A program made the position numbers and the translations under genes. The notes beneath the pieces were generated by a model. That model saw nothing but the letters and a program-made list of their open reading frames with translations, searched no databases and was not told the DNA's origin. Of a stretch of 64,000 bases of DNA, positions 10,456-20,758 are shown piece after piece. The stretch is from Lasioglossum baleicum (Eukaryota; Arthropoda; Insecta; Hymenoptera; Halictidae): assembly GCF_051020765.1 (NCBI RefSeq), contig NW_027469194.1, positions 186,001 to 250,000 on the forward strand. The letters run 5' to 3'. The first letter of the stretch is position 1. The number at the start of each line of letters is the position of its first letter.

Positions 10456-12253
10456 TGTGACGTCGGTCGCACCTCCGACGTTAGCTTTAAGACTACATGT
10501 AAAATTAGATACTTAAGAGCGAGCGTTCCCCTTTAAAGATTCCAAAACTCCTAAAAATCCTTCATAACAATGAATCCTTAACACCACGTACATCTGATTG
10601 AAATCCATCAACATAACCTAAAATCCAAAATCTGTCAAAATCCTAAAATAGCCAAAAATGGCCCAAACTCGAAGATTGAAATATCATTGGACTCGTGAGC
10701 GAAAATCATGAAACTAACCTAAAAATTTGTAGGTTATGTTCTCAATTCGCGTTTGTTTAGACTTTACCAAAATTTCGATTTTTGGTAATTTTCAAAAGTA
10801 CTTAGAATATTTTCAAACATATGATCGGTCGACAAATGATGTCAACTAATCATATGACATATAAAATTTACATCGAAACGCCTTGCAAGAGCAAGCGCTC
10901 GAAAATATTCTAAGTCCCAATTTATTTAAATAAATAAATAGGTACGCCAATGGTTACCACTTAATTTTCGAGTCCTGCACCACTGGGAACGAAAACTGCT
11001 GACTCTAGTGCGGCGGCCATCGCGCTGTTTACGACGAAGACCGGCACAAAGAGGACACGGTCCCCTTTTGCGAAGTCAGCATTTTTCGGACGAACGTTAT
11101 TCGTCGACGAACGTTCGATTTTCCCCAGTCCTCTCCGGGGACCCGAGTGGGTCAGTCGAGTTTTCGTCAATCTTCCAAGTCCAGACTATTTAGACATAGT
11201 CTTTCCAAATCCAGATTGTTTAGACACAATCTTCCCAAATCCATACTGTTTAGACACAGTCCCTAATACCATTCAGTAATATCGTATTCTTATTCGTTTA
11301 ATTCAAATATTACTTCGTTTATTCAATTAAACATTTTTATTGCGTTTCATATTTCGTACTTAGTACGTATTTCGATTTCGTTAATAGTAAGCATCTTTAC
11401 CTTTGTATTCTTTTACGTTATTAATATACTTTGTTTTACCAGAGTCAATCTAAATCCCAATTATTATTTCCTTGCTCCTAACTTCGTAGTTTGAAGTGAC
11501 ACGTTGTTAGTTAGAGATAGAGTTCTCACTGGAAAGTTCGCGAATAGTATTCCTTATTCAATTTCCTGTTACGTGTTCGCGTACGTGCGTGATAGTGATA
11601 GACTTGCTCGCATAGCAAGCTCCGCAGCATCCACGTCCGTTTTCTCGAATCAAAATATCGTCAACCACGCGGACGATATTCGCGAGATAAATTCACGGGA
11701 TCGCACAGCGTCCACGCCCGTTTTCGCTAGTTAAAATATCGTCAATCACGCGGACGATATTCGTGAGTTAGATTCACGGTATCGTACAGCGTCCACGCCC
11801 GTTTCCTCAACGAGCGCATCCGTCTACAATACCGTAGCAGCCAGCTGTCAATCATTGGAGGTCGTTCCTGCCAAATATTGACGTGACAGAGTTTGGCGCA
11901 GTCGTCAATCCTTGAAGGTCGTTTCCAGCCATTTGGATCAACGCCTGTCAAGCAGAGCGGACCGTATTCAAGGCCATCAGCGCAACCGTAGCTGTTCATC
12001 CGTTGCGAATTCATGTCTCGTGTCAATCGACAAGCAAGCGAAGCGTAAAAGTAAGTGGAACATATTACCGCGTATGTTTCAGGGTCGCGTGCATCATTCA
12101 TCTGTGTAAGACTGCATGCAGGTGTCGGCATCGGGTCCTAGTCTGTTGATAAAAAGACCAACACTTTCATTAAATGTCAGTCAGTGGAAGAGTAGAGTAG
12201 CCGGGCCGCGGTATTCTCTTCTCTTGCTCTTATAGCCCCGCCAGGACGTGACA
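10456..12253 (+). repeat. 5' LTR of A3
   Basis: 1798 bp from TGTGACG to CGTGACA, with the same internal landmarks as the A1 LTR. It shares private variants with the 3' LTR of A3 (for example GATACTTAAG near its start), as expected for a recent insertion. The terminal hairpin is at 10460-10481. Confidence 0.95.
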
Positions 12254-12383
12254 AATTTGGCGCAGTCGGTAGGACACTCGTTGGTCACCGATGTTAGAAA
12301 CACCGTCAACACTTTTGTAGGATACGTCATATGTCCTACCTCTGCCAAAATTTGTTGTGACAAATTTGGCGCAGTCGGTAGGA
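12254..12383 (+). promoter_or_regulatory. Tandem tRNA-Ser primer binding sites of A3
   Basis: TGGCGCAGTCGGTAGGA at 12258-12274, four bases after the LTR, is complementary to the 3' end of an insect tRNA-Ser including CCA, as in 17.6 and 297. The same 17-mer, again preceded by GTGACA and AATT, recurs exactly 109 bp later at 12367-12383. Between them, 12332-12353 (TGTCCTACC then TCTGCCAAAATTT) is nearly complementary to the PBS and resembles the tRNA 3' end itself. Confidence 0.88.
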
Positions 12384-12529
12384 CACTCGTTGGTCACCGA
12401 TGTTAGAAGCACGGCATCGAGGAATAAAAATAGAATCAGTGTTAGCACGCGAACCCCTGCGCGTTCCATCATTGTTTGACAATTTAACGCAGTAGACTTA
12501 GAGTCCGTGAAAGCATAGTGTCAGTTAAA

Positions 12530-12668
12530 AGTGCGACGGGCAGTGAAGGAAATGCCCTTTCGCCCACGTTACATACTCAAATTATTTTTCGCGATGTTCG
12601 TACTCAGTACAAATTCATCGAGAGTTTTAGTGAACGTTAAAGTGCGACGGGCGGTTTAGAAAACGCCC
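12530..12668 (+). other. Duplicated hairpin in the family A leader
   Basis: A 111-bp duplication carries two hairpins, GGGCA-10nt-TGCCC (12538-12557) and GGGCG-10nt-CGCCC (12649-12668), both flanked by GCGA and TCGC arms. The closing pair differs in a compensated way (A-T versus G-C). Position between PBS and gag makes an RNA packaging or dimerisation signal plausible, but this is inference. The rest of the 486-bp leader shows no other feature I can name. Confidence 0.6.
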
Positions 12669-12739
12669 CTTCGCCCACGTTATATAGTCGGATTATTTTT
12701 CGCGAATTTCATACTTAGAAATTTTCAAGCGACGCAATC

Positions 12740-14047
12740 ATGGAAACGCGTAGCGAGGCTAGAAAGAAGGTTCCTCCTACGGAAGAGGAATTAATTGAAT
12801 TCCAGAAGGATTTAGCTCGTAGAGAAGCAGCTCTCATTAATCAAACCGCCGCGTTGACTCAACTCAAATTGCAATACGAAACAGAAACGCGTGAGCAAAG
12901 AGTAACGTACGAGGATATACGCCGCGAGATAGCAGAAATCCGATCGGCCAGAGATTCTCAATCAATTCCAGCTAGCCCAGTCGTTGCGCCCCGCGAACCC
13001 ATAATGCACGATTCTTCGAATTTCACCGTTAAACAAGCGGTTGAACTTGTGCCTACCTTTGACGGCACCTCCATAACCGTGCTACAATTCGTTCGCGCGT
13101 GCAAGCGAGCCTTGGAAGCTGTTCCAGCCACAGCTGAGCGTACCCTCACTAGATTAGTATGCAATAAGCTTAGAGGACAGGCATACGCCGCGATTGAAGA
13201 CGTAAATATTAACACAATCTCTGAATTGTGCAACCGCCTGAAAGATGTACTAGGCCCATATAAATTCATCGATCAGTATCGCGGAGAATTAGCTTCGATA
13301 CACCAGGGACAGTCCGAGCACGTGTTGAATTATATTACGCGAGTAAAGGACCTTAGAACGGCGATCATAGATTCAGGCCGCGGGGTCCCCAATCTAGACG
13401 AGATTGATAAATTCACAATTGATTGTTTCATGCGTGGTCTTATCCCAGCGCTTCGAGCCGAGGTCAGGCTCTGCGCGTCACTCGAATTACAGAAAATATT
13501 CGACGAAGCAGTAACCGCGTACAAACAGTACGAGCTTGACCGTGTTCGTTATCGCGACGACGGACGCCGCGTTGCATTCTCCGACTCTCGTAATCGCACA
13601 CCAGAGCGATCAAGCAACTCTTATTATGATAGGAATGCGCCTGAGCAGCGCAACAGATCTTCGGAAAGGAAAGATCAACGACCTTCCTTTTCACCTCGTG
13701 AATCCTGGCGAGACAGGAAACCCGATAACAGAGACGCGTATCGCTCTCCTCCTCCACGACGTCACGAACCGTCGCAATCAAATCAGCGCGAAACATATAA
13801 ACGCGAAGATCGCGCTTCCCAGTCCCCAGGTCGCGATCGCTTTCCTACGGAGAGTCGGAAGTATTGTAAATATTGTAAGCGCACGGGACATGACATATAC
13901 GAATGTCGCCGCCGCGAATATTACAGTAGAAATGAGTCGGGAAACGAATCAAGCCTCCCGACAAACGCGACCAAAGGACGGGAGGCATCCCAAGAGAATC
14001 GCCAAAAGGCAACACAGCTGGCCGTCATCAGCGACGACCAGCAGTAA
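12740..14047 (+). CDS. gag: Gag polyprotein of A3 (435 aa)
   Basis: Starts at the ATG that ends the leader (METRSEARKK). Residues about 12-75 are a charged heptad-like coiled coil, about 90-280 a helical capsid-like region, about 285-370 an Arg/Ser/Pro-rich disordered part, and C376, C379, H384 and C389 form a CCHC zinc knuckle for RNA binding. It ends TAA at 14045-14047 while A1, A2 and A5 end TAG. The protease frame is -1 to gag and open across the junction. The ORF is intact and of the same length as in A4 and A5. Confidence 0.95.
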   Translation: METRSEARKKVPPTEEELIEFQKDLARREAALINQTAALTQLKLQYETETREQRVTYEDIRREIAEIRSARDSQSIPASPVVAPREPIMHDSSNFTVKQAVELVPTFDGTSITVLQFVRACKRALEAVPATAERTLTRLVCNKLRGQAYAAIEDVNINTISELCNRLKDVLGPYKFIDQYRGELASIHQGQSEHVLNYITRVKDLRTAIIDSGRGVPNLDEIDKFTIDCFMRGLIPALRAEVRLCASLELQKIFDEAVTAYKQYELDRVRYRDDGRRVAFSDSRNRTPERSSNSYYDRNAPEQRNRSSERKDQRPSFSPRESWRDRKPDNRDAYRSPPPRRHEPSQSNQRETYKREDRASQSPGRDRFPTESRKYCKYCKRTGHDIYECRRREYYSRNESGNESSLPTNATKGREASQENRQKATQLAVISDDQQ

Positions 14048-14202
14048 ATGAAATTCGAGTAGATGGGAGAGATAACCCGGACGGTCAGCAGAATGAACGA
14101 CCATCCGCGAAATTAGTCTCGGCAATAAATCTCGCGCCGGACTCCCCTATCCCTCGAATAAAAGCAAAATCGTCACTCTTCTCAAAAGAGTGTGAGTTCC
14201 TC

Positions 14203-17200
14203 TTGGACACCGGGTCCGAGGTCAACTTAATCCGAGCGTCTGGTATCAAATCTGACGTTCATCTAAAAACTGACAGCGTCATACACGTCCATGGCGTGAC
14301 AGAAGGAGAAATTGCGACCCTCGGTTATATCAATGCGGAGCTAGCAGATTCCATTAAAGTCACGCTACACGTTCTGCCTGACAGTTTTCCAATTAATATA
14401 GATGGTATCTTAGGCTCCCCCTTCTTCAGAGAGGGAGCAGAGATATCATTTGCGAAGGAATGCGTAGAGTATAAAACCCTACGTATTCCCTTTTCGAATC
14501 CTCGGGAATATTCCATCGAAAGCCGTACCGCCGCCTGCATAGCCGTCAACGTAAAGGGCCCAAGCGAAGGGTATGTGCGAAAAATAGATGTAAAACCCGA
14601 TGTGTTCTTAGGTGATTGTTTAGTCACCAACCGTAACGGAAAGGCATACCTGCGATGCTTTAACGCATCGTCCGAAGTGGCGTCCTTCTCCCTGCCTACG
14701 TTGGAGGTGGAAGAGATCGAGGTTCCCTTTTCGAATATTCAAGCCGAAGTCAATTCGGACGTATTCAATGCTCGTGCGTGCCGCGCGCACGAGACGATCG
14801 TTAACGATCAACTCGCGTCTTCTATTAATTCCGGTAACCATTCCGACGATTCCGGTAGCCATCCCGATTCTTTAAATAATTCCGGTAACCATTCCGACGA
14901 TTCCGGTAGCCATCCCGATTCTTTAAATAATTCCGGTAACCATCCCGACGATTCCGGTAGCCATCCCGATTCTTTAAATAATTCCGGTAACCATCCCGAC
15001 GATTCCGGTAGCCATCCCGATACTTTAAAGAATTCCGGTAACCATCCCGACGATTTATATTCAAAGTCCTGTGTGGAAAGAAACATCAACGCCTTCGCCT
15101 CAGATGAACTTTTAGAATGTTCATATGAGAACAATTTAGAAAACATTTCTATTCCTAAAGTTAAATCAAAAGGAGTTTATGTTTTGCCGCAAACTCCTAT
15201 CTTCAAATCCTCGCCGGAACAACACCTCTTCCAGCTTCAACGATCAGGTATCCGTGCGACCGAAAACAAAGTCCATGCGTCTGGCAAATACAATTCCGCG
15301 AGATTCGCGTCAGCAAGAAAAAGAAATAAAGCCGATACATTATACTCGCCCGAGACAACTAAGTCTGATTATAAGCTTTCGTTATGTATCTTGCGAAACG
15401 AATTCAATCTTCCTAGCGTTAACAGAGTCTCCAATATCGTTACGCCAACGATAAACTATCGCAGCGACCCAAGAGCGAAATTTAAAACCTCTGGTCAGCA
15501 TCACCCCACTCCACAGCAGGAAGACGATATCCCTGCGACGCAACGAGATCTTCAAGGAGAAACCGTCACCCCTGAAGATCATCAGTCTCTCGACAACGCT
15601 ATAACAGCAACCATGCAGCCGATACAAGCAGCTATCTTGCTCTCTATTGCCACGCAAGCCTCAACACTCATTGGATATGACTGTGGAGGTTCGACCTTGA
15701 ATATTACCACGTATTCAACTATTGACACTCTTAACTGCGAGCCAGAAGACATCGCACCAGCTGAAAATTTAGAAAGAATTCAGCTCCTGCAGCTAGCTGA
15801 ATTCTCGCAAGCTCGTGTCTTGCAATGCCATATCGGAATAGACAGAACCATATACTATTGTGGCATGCATTCACATAATTCGGTAGTATCCAATGGTCGA
15901 CAAGACTATATATTACCGATCTCCAGCGAAACCTGTTCGAGCCTACACACGACGGGGACAATATTCATCACCCCAGCCGCTCAGATCACAGGTATTCAGC
16001 CGAACTCGACCTCCTCTCACGGCCTCACGTTAGCAGGAGTTATTCAGAACGATGGTAGCTGCGCTGGAACCACGTATAGTGATCCGTTTGGGACTTGGAC
16101 CGATGTCGTGGTACAAGCTTTAGTCCGAATCACGATCCGCGACTACATCGCTCCAATCAGATTGTCAACCGGACAGATTCATCTACAAACTGGGCAAACC
16201 TGCCCCCTTCAAAAAGGAAGCTGCTTAGACGCACAAGATGGCCATACGTTCTGGGAAACCACGCCGACGGACTCGTGCAAATTCAATAATTATGATGTCT
16301 TGTACGAAGGGATAGCCACTAAACTATCCTCCAAGGTGAATCCTTCTCCAACCCTGTATACCGTAGCATCGCAGGACACGACTTTTGCACTCACGGAGAC
16401 AGGCAGATCGTCAGTTTGCGGATATGTCATAATCCGAACGGAACACCCCAAGCTGTTCATTCTGGAAGTTGGAAGTTCAGGAAAATTCAAGGAGAAAACA
16501 CACACCTTGGTCAACAATCTGGACATCTTCACGTATGTCAACAGCAAATTTGTTTACGTGGAGAAGCACCTCCGGAAACAATTTTCTCAACTCTACAAAG
16601 ATGTAATCCGTCAGAAGTGTGAGCTAGAGCGTCAGATTCTCCAGAACGCCCTCACATTATTACATTCAGCACCCGAAGAAGTTGCCACTGCCATCATGAA
16701 GGATGTCGGATTTATCGCAGTTCCAGCAGGAGAGGTAGTGCACATAATAAAGTGCATACCAGTCACGGTCCAAGTGAGGAAAACCGAACGGTGTTATGAT
16801 GAGCTACCCATCACGTATCGGAACACATCAAAATTCCTGAAGCCAAGGGACCACATCATTTCAAATACGGGGACAGAAAAGCCATGCAATGAGCTACTTC
16901 CCCCATATTATAGACTGCACGGAACATGGTATCGCCTAACACCGTCATTGATGGAGGCCATCACTCCTTCGGAGCTTCACCCCCTCGCCAAGTCAACCTG
17001 GAAATACATAGATCCGAAGAACTTGGCAACGGGAGGCATTTATTCACAAGACGACCTGGACAAACTACAGGATCATATAATGTTTCCTGTAGAGAAGGTA
17101 GCAGTCATAAATTCAATCGCACAGGGTGCGACGGGAAGACAGTTTGCAGCAGGAAACATCAATATGTTCAACCTGCTCGATGAAAACTCCCTACAGCAGA

Positions 17201-17640
17201 TAGCGGAGTCTACAGCACAGAAATTATGGTCCGGATTCACTACATTCGGATCAATAAGTGCTGGAATAATCGGAGTGTATGTAGCGATCCGCACGATCAA
17301 AACAATCATCAGTACGATCGTTAACGGCATCGCATTACACTCACTATACGGCTGGAGCCTGCATCTCGTTGTCGCCATCTGGAGTTCATTGACCCGGTTC
17401 TTTATATTCATGAAGCAGAGGGACAACAAGACTTCAGCGGCCATCGAGGACGAAGCTAGTGATAGTGCCAGTGTCGGAGAATTCCGAACCCGTCCTCCCT
17501 TGACGAAACGAACGTTAATTTGCGATTCCCTTGACCCAGCGTTGCGAGACAGGGATGACATTTCAGTGCATCCTGTCTACCGCCACCCAGAGGCAGAGAT
17601 TCCACTGCGTGAAATCTCTTCTCTAAGGGGGGAGGTGTGA
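14203..17640 (+). CDS. Protease-envelope fusion ORF of A3 (1145 aa from the first TTG)
   Basis: Intact reference copy of the env-type ORF. Aspartic protease at residues about 1-110 (catalytic D2 in DTGSE), a second conserved block to about 190, four 17-residue repeats at about 208-280, a linker that includes a Lys/Arg-rich stretch, then the glycoprotein from M471 (ATG 15613). The latter starts with a signal-like hydrophobic run, has many cysteines in the ectodomain, hydrophobic segments near 1015-1050 and 1055-1070, and a charged tail from about 1084 to 1145. The stop TGA is formed by LTR bases 17638-17640. The glycoprotein could be released from the polyprotein by proteolysis or made from a spliced mRNA starting at M471; the sequence does not decide. 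Confidence 0.9.
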   Translation: MDTGSEVNLIRASGIKSDVHLKTDSVIHVHGVTEGEIATLGYINAELADSIKVTLHVLPDSFPINIDGILGSPFFREGAEISFAKECVEYKTLRIPFSNPREYSIESRTAACIAVNVKGPSEGYVRKIDVKPDVFLGDCLVTNRNGKAYLRCFNASSEVASFSLPTLEVEEIEVPFSNIQAEVNSDVFNARACRAHETIVNDQLASSINSGNHSDDSGSHPDSLNNSGNHSDDSGSHPDSLNNSGNHPDDSGSHPDSLNNSGNHPDDSGSHPDTLKNSGNHPDDLYSKSCVERNINAFASDELLECSYENNLENISIPKVKSKGVYVLPQTPIFKSSPEQHLFQLQRSGIRATENKVHASGKYNSARFASARKRNKADTLYSPETTKSDYKLSLCILRNEFNLPSVNRVSNIVTPTINYRSDPRAKFKTSGQHHPTPQQEDDIPATQRDLQGETVTPEDHQSLDNAITATMQPIQAAILLSIATQASTLIGYDCGGSTLNITTYSTIDTLNCEPEDIAPAENLERIQLLQLAEFSQARVLQCHIGIDRTIYYCGMHSHNSVVSNGRQDYILPISSETCSSLHTTGTIFITPAAQITGIQPNSTSSHGLTLAGVIQNDGSCAGTTYSDPFGTWTDVVVQALVRITIRDYIAPIRLSTGQIHLQTGQTCPLQKGSCLDAQDGHTFWETTPTDSCKFNNYDVLYEGIATKLSSKVNPSPTLYTVASQDTTFALTETGRSSVCGYVIIRTEHPKLFILEVGSSGKFKEKTHTLVNNLDIFTYVNSKFVYVEKHLRKQFSQLYKDVIRQKCELERQILQNALTLLHSAPEEVATAIMKDVGFIAVPAGEVVHIIKCIPVTVQVRKTERCYDELPITYRNTSKFLKPRDHIISNTGTEKPCNELLPPYYRLHGTWYRLTPSLMEAITPSELHPLAKSTWKYIDPKNLATGGIYSQDDLDKLQDHIMFPVEKVAVINSIAQGATGRQFAAGNINMFNLLDENSLQQIAESTAQKLWSGFTTFGSISAGIIGVYVAIRTIKTIISTIVNGIALHSLYGWSLHLVVAIWSSLTRFFIFMKQRDNKTSAAIEDEASDSASVGEFRTRPPLTKRTLICDSLDPALRDRDDISVHPVYRHPEAEIPLREISSLRGEV
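17625..17635 (+). promoter_or_regulatory. Polypurine tract of A3
   Basis: AAGGGGGGAGG abuts the first base of the 3' LTR and lies inside the last codons of the envelope ORF. It would prime plus-strand synthesis. Confidence 0.85.
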
Positions 17641-19433
17641 CGTCGGTCGCACCTCCGACGTTAGCTTTAAGACTACATGTAAAATTAGATACTTAAGAGC
17701 GAGCGTTCCCCTTTAAAGATTCCAAAACTCCTAAAAATCCTTCATAACAATGAATCCTTAACACCACGTACATCTGATTGAAATCCATCAACATAACCTA
17801 AAATCCAAAATCTGTCAAAATCCTAAAATAGCCAAAAATGGCCCAAACTCGAAGATTGAAATATCATTGGACTCGTGAGCGAAAATCATGAAACTAACCT
17901 AAAAATTTGTAGGTTATGTTCTCAATTCGCGTTTGTTTAGACTTTACCAAAATTTCGATTTTTGGTAATTTTCAAAAGTACTTAGAATATTTTCAAACAT
18001 ATGATCGGTCGACAAATGATGTCAACTAATCATATGACATATAAAATTTACATCGAAACGCCTTGCAAGAGCAAGCGCTCGAAAATATTCTAAGTCCCAA
18101 TTTATTTAAATAAATAAATAGGTACGCCAATGGTTACCACTTAATTTTCGAGTCCTGCACCACTGGGAACGAAAACTGCTGACTCTAGTGCGGCGGCCAT
18201 CGCGCTGTTTACGACGAAGACCGGCACAAAGAGGACACGGTCCCCTTTTGCGAAGTCAGCATTTTTCGGACGAACGTTATTCGTCGACGAACGTTCGATT
18301 TTCCCCAGTCCTCTCCGGGGACCCGAGTGGGTCAGTCGAGTTTTCGTCAATCTTCCAAGTCCAGACTATTTAGACATAGTCTTTCCAAATCCAGATTGTT
18401 TAGACACAATCTTCCCAAATCCATACTGTTTAGACACAGTCCCTAATACCATTCAGTAATATCGTATTCTTATTCGTTTAATTCAAATATTACTTCGTTT
18501 ATTCAATTAAACATTTTTATTGCGTTTCATATTTCGTACTTAGTACGTATTTCGATTTCGTTAATAGTAAGCATCTTTACCTTTGTATTCTTTTACGTTA
18601 TTAATATACTTTGTTTTACCAGAGTCAATCTAAATCCCAATTATTATTTCCTTGCTCCTAACTTCGTAGTTTGAAGTGACACGTTGTTAGTTAGAGATAG
18701 AGTTCTCACTGGAAAGTTCGCGAATAGTATTCCTTATTCAATTTCCTGTTACGTGTTCGCGTACGTGCGTGATAGTGATAGACTTGCTCGCATAGCAAGC
18801 TCCGCAGCATCCACGTCCGTTTTCTCGAATCAAAATATCGTCAACCACGCGGACGATATTCGCGAGATAAATTCACGGGATCGCACAGCGTCCACGCCCG
18901 TTTTCGCTAGTTAAAATATCGTCAATCACGCGGACGATATTCGTGAGTTAGATTCACGGTATCGTACAGCGTCCACGCCCGTTTCCTCAACGAGCGCATC
19001 CGTCTACAATACCGTAGCAGCCAGCTGTCAATCATTGGAGGTCGTTCCTGCCAAATATTGACGTGACAGAGTTTGGCGCAGTCGTCAATCCTTGAAGGTC
19101 GTTTCCAGCCATTTGGATCAACGCCTGTCAAGCAGAGCGGACCGTATTCAAGGCCATCAGCGCAACCGTAGCTGTTCATCCGTTGCGAATTCATGTCTCG
19201 TGTCAATCGACAAGCAAGCGAAGCGTAAAAGTAAGTGGAACATATTACCGCGTATGTTTCAGGGTCGCGTGCATCATTCATCTGTGTAAGACTGCATGCA
19301 GGTGTCGGCATCGGGTCCTAGTCTGTTGATAAAAAGACCAACACTTTCATTAAATGTCAGTCAGTGGAAGAGTAGAGTAGCCGGGCCGCGGTATTCTCTT
19401 CTCTTGCTCTTATAGCCCCGCCAGGACGTGACA
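17636..19433 (+). repeat. 3' LTR of A3
   Basis: 1798 bp, matching the 5' LTR in length and in all variants I compared. Followed by the TSD copy AATG (19434-19437) and then A2 gag on the minus strand. Confidence 0.95.
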
Positions 19434-20272
19434 AATGCAACGCGGCGTCCGTCGTCGCGATAACGAACACGGTCAAGCTCGTACTGTTTGTACGCGGTTA
19501 CTGCTTCATCGAATATTTTCTGTAATTCGAGTGACGCGCAGAGCCTGACCTCGGCTCGAAGCGCTGGGATAAGACCACGCATGAAACAATCAATTGTGAA
19601 TTTATCAATCTCGTCTAGATTGGGGACCCCGCGGCCTGAATCTATGATCGCCGTTCTAAGGTCCTTTACTCGCGTAATATAATTCAACACGTGCTCGGAC
19701 TGTTCCTGGTGTATCGAAGCTAATTCTCCGCGATACTGATCGATGAATTTATATGGGCCTAGTACATCTTTCAGGCGGTTGCACAATTCAGAGATTGTGT
19801 TAATATTTACGTCTTCAATCGCGGCGTATGCCTGTCCTCTAAGCTTATTGCATACTAATCTAGTAAGGGTACGCTCAGCTGTGGCTGGAACAGCTTCCAA
19901 GGCTCGCTTGCACGCGCGAACGAATTGTAGCACGGTTATGGAGGTGCCGTCAAAGGTAGGCACAAGTTCAACCGCTTGTTTAACGGTGAAATTCGAAGAA
20001 TCGTGCATTATGGGTTCGCGGGGCGCAACGACTGGGCTAGCTGGAATTGATTGAGAATCTCTGGCCGATCGGATTTCTGCTATCTCGCGGCGTATATCCT
20101 CGTACGTTACTCTTTGCTCACGCGTTTCTGTTTCGTATTGCAATTTGAGTTGAGTCAACGCGGCGGTTTGATTAATGAGAGCTGCTTCTCTACGAGCTAA
20201 ATCTTTCTGGAATTCAATTAATTCCTCTTCCGTAGGAGGAACCTTCTTTCTAGCCTCGCTACGCGTTTCCAT
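19434..20272 (-). pseudogene. gag: gag of A2, 5' part
   Basis: Starts at ATG 20272 with the same METRSEARKK N terminus and runs open to 19434, where A3 is inserted after the GRRVAF motif. It continues at 10455-9983. The frame extends by chance into the A3 LTR to 19361. No other damage is visible. Confidence 0.92.
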
Positions 20273-20758
20273 GATTGCGTCGCTTGAAAATTTCTAAGTA
20301 TGAAATTCGCGAAAAATAATCCGACTATATAACGTGGGCGAAGGGGCGTTTTCTAAACCGCCCGTCGCACTTTAACGTTCACTAAAACTCTCGATGAATT
20401 TGTACTGAGTACGAACATCGCGAAAAATAATTTGAGTATGTAACGTGGGCGAAAGGGCATTTCCTTCACTGCCCGTCGCACTTTTAACTGACACTATGCT
20501 TTCACGGACTCTAAGTCTACTGCGTTAAATTGTCAAACAATGATGGAACGCGCAGGGGTTCGCGTGCTAACACTGATTCTATTTTTATTCCTCGATGCCG
20601 TGCTTCTAACATCGGTGACCAACGACTGTCCTACCGACTGCGCCAAATTTGTCACAACAAATTTTGGCAGAGGTAGGACACATGACGTATCCTACAAAAG
20701 TGTTGACGGTGTCTCTAACATCGGTGACCAACGAGTGTCCTACCGACTGCGCCAAATT
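20273..20758 (-). promoter_or_regulatory. Leader of A2 with two primer binding sites
   Basis: 486 bp between LTR and gag. The 17-nt tRNA-Ser PBS (minus strand) is at 20738-20754, next to the LTR, and again at 20629-20645, 109 bp away, with the PBS-complementary segment between them. The duplicated leader hairpins described for A3 are also present. Confidence 0.85.

Larger units (their letters stand above)
10456..19433 (+). mobile_element. A3: complete family A env-type element (8978 bp, TSD AATG)
   Basis: Two LTRs of 1798 bp (10456-12253 and 17636-19433) look alike wherever I compared them. They flank PBS, gag and a protease-envelope ORF. The flanks show a perfect 4-bp duplication, AATG at 10452-10455 and 19434-19437, inside the gag of A2. 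Both ORFs are open. The element lacks RT, RNase H and integrase entirely, yet the TSD shows integrase-mediated insertion, so those functions came from another element. A5 is the obvious candidate because it shares LTR, PBS, leader and gag. Confidence 0.95.

Noticed and set aside
12258..12274. Possible tRNA-Ser gene fragment
   Set aside because: Only the 17 nt complementary to the tRNA 3' end are present, next to an LTR; this is a primer binding site.
13536..14051. 171-aa ORF overlapping the 3' half of gag in another frame, in all family A copies
   Set aside because: It lies over the low-complexity Arg/Ser-rich Gag region, which tends to stay open in a second frame. No distinct domain and no start context of note.
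14825..15064. Repetitive ORFs (NRRDGYRNYLKNRDGYRN and SGWLPELFKE) on the opposite strand
   Set aside because: They are translations of the 51-bp coding repeat in other frames.
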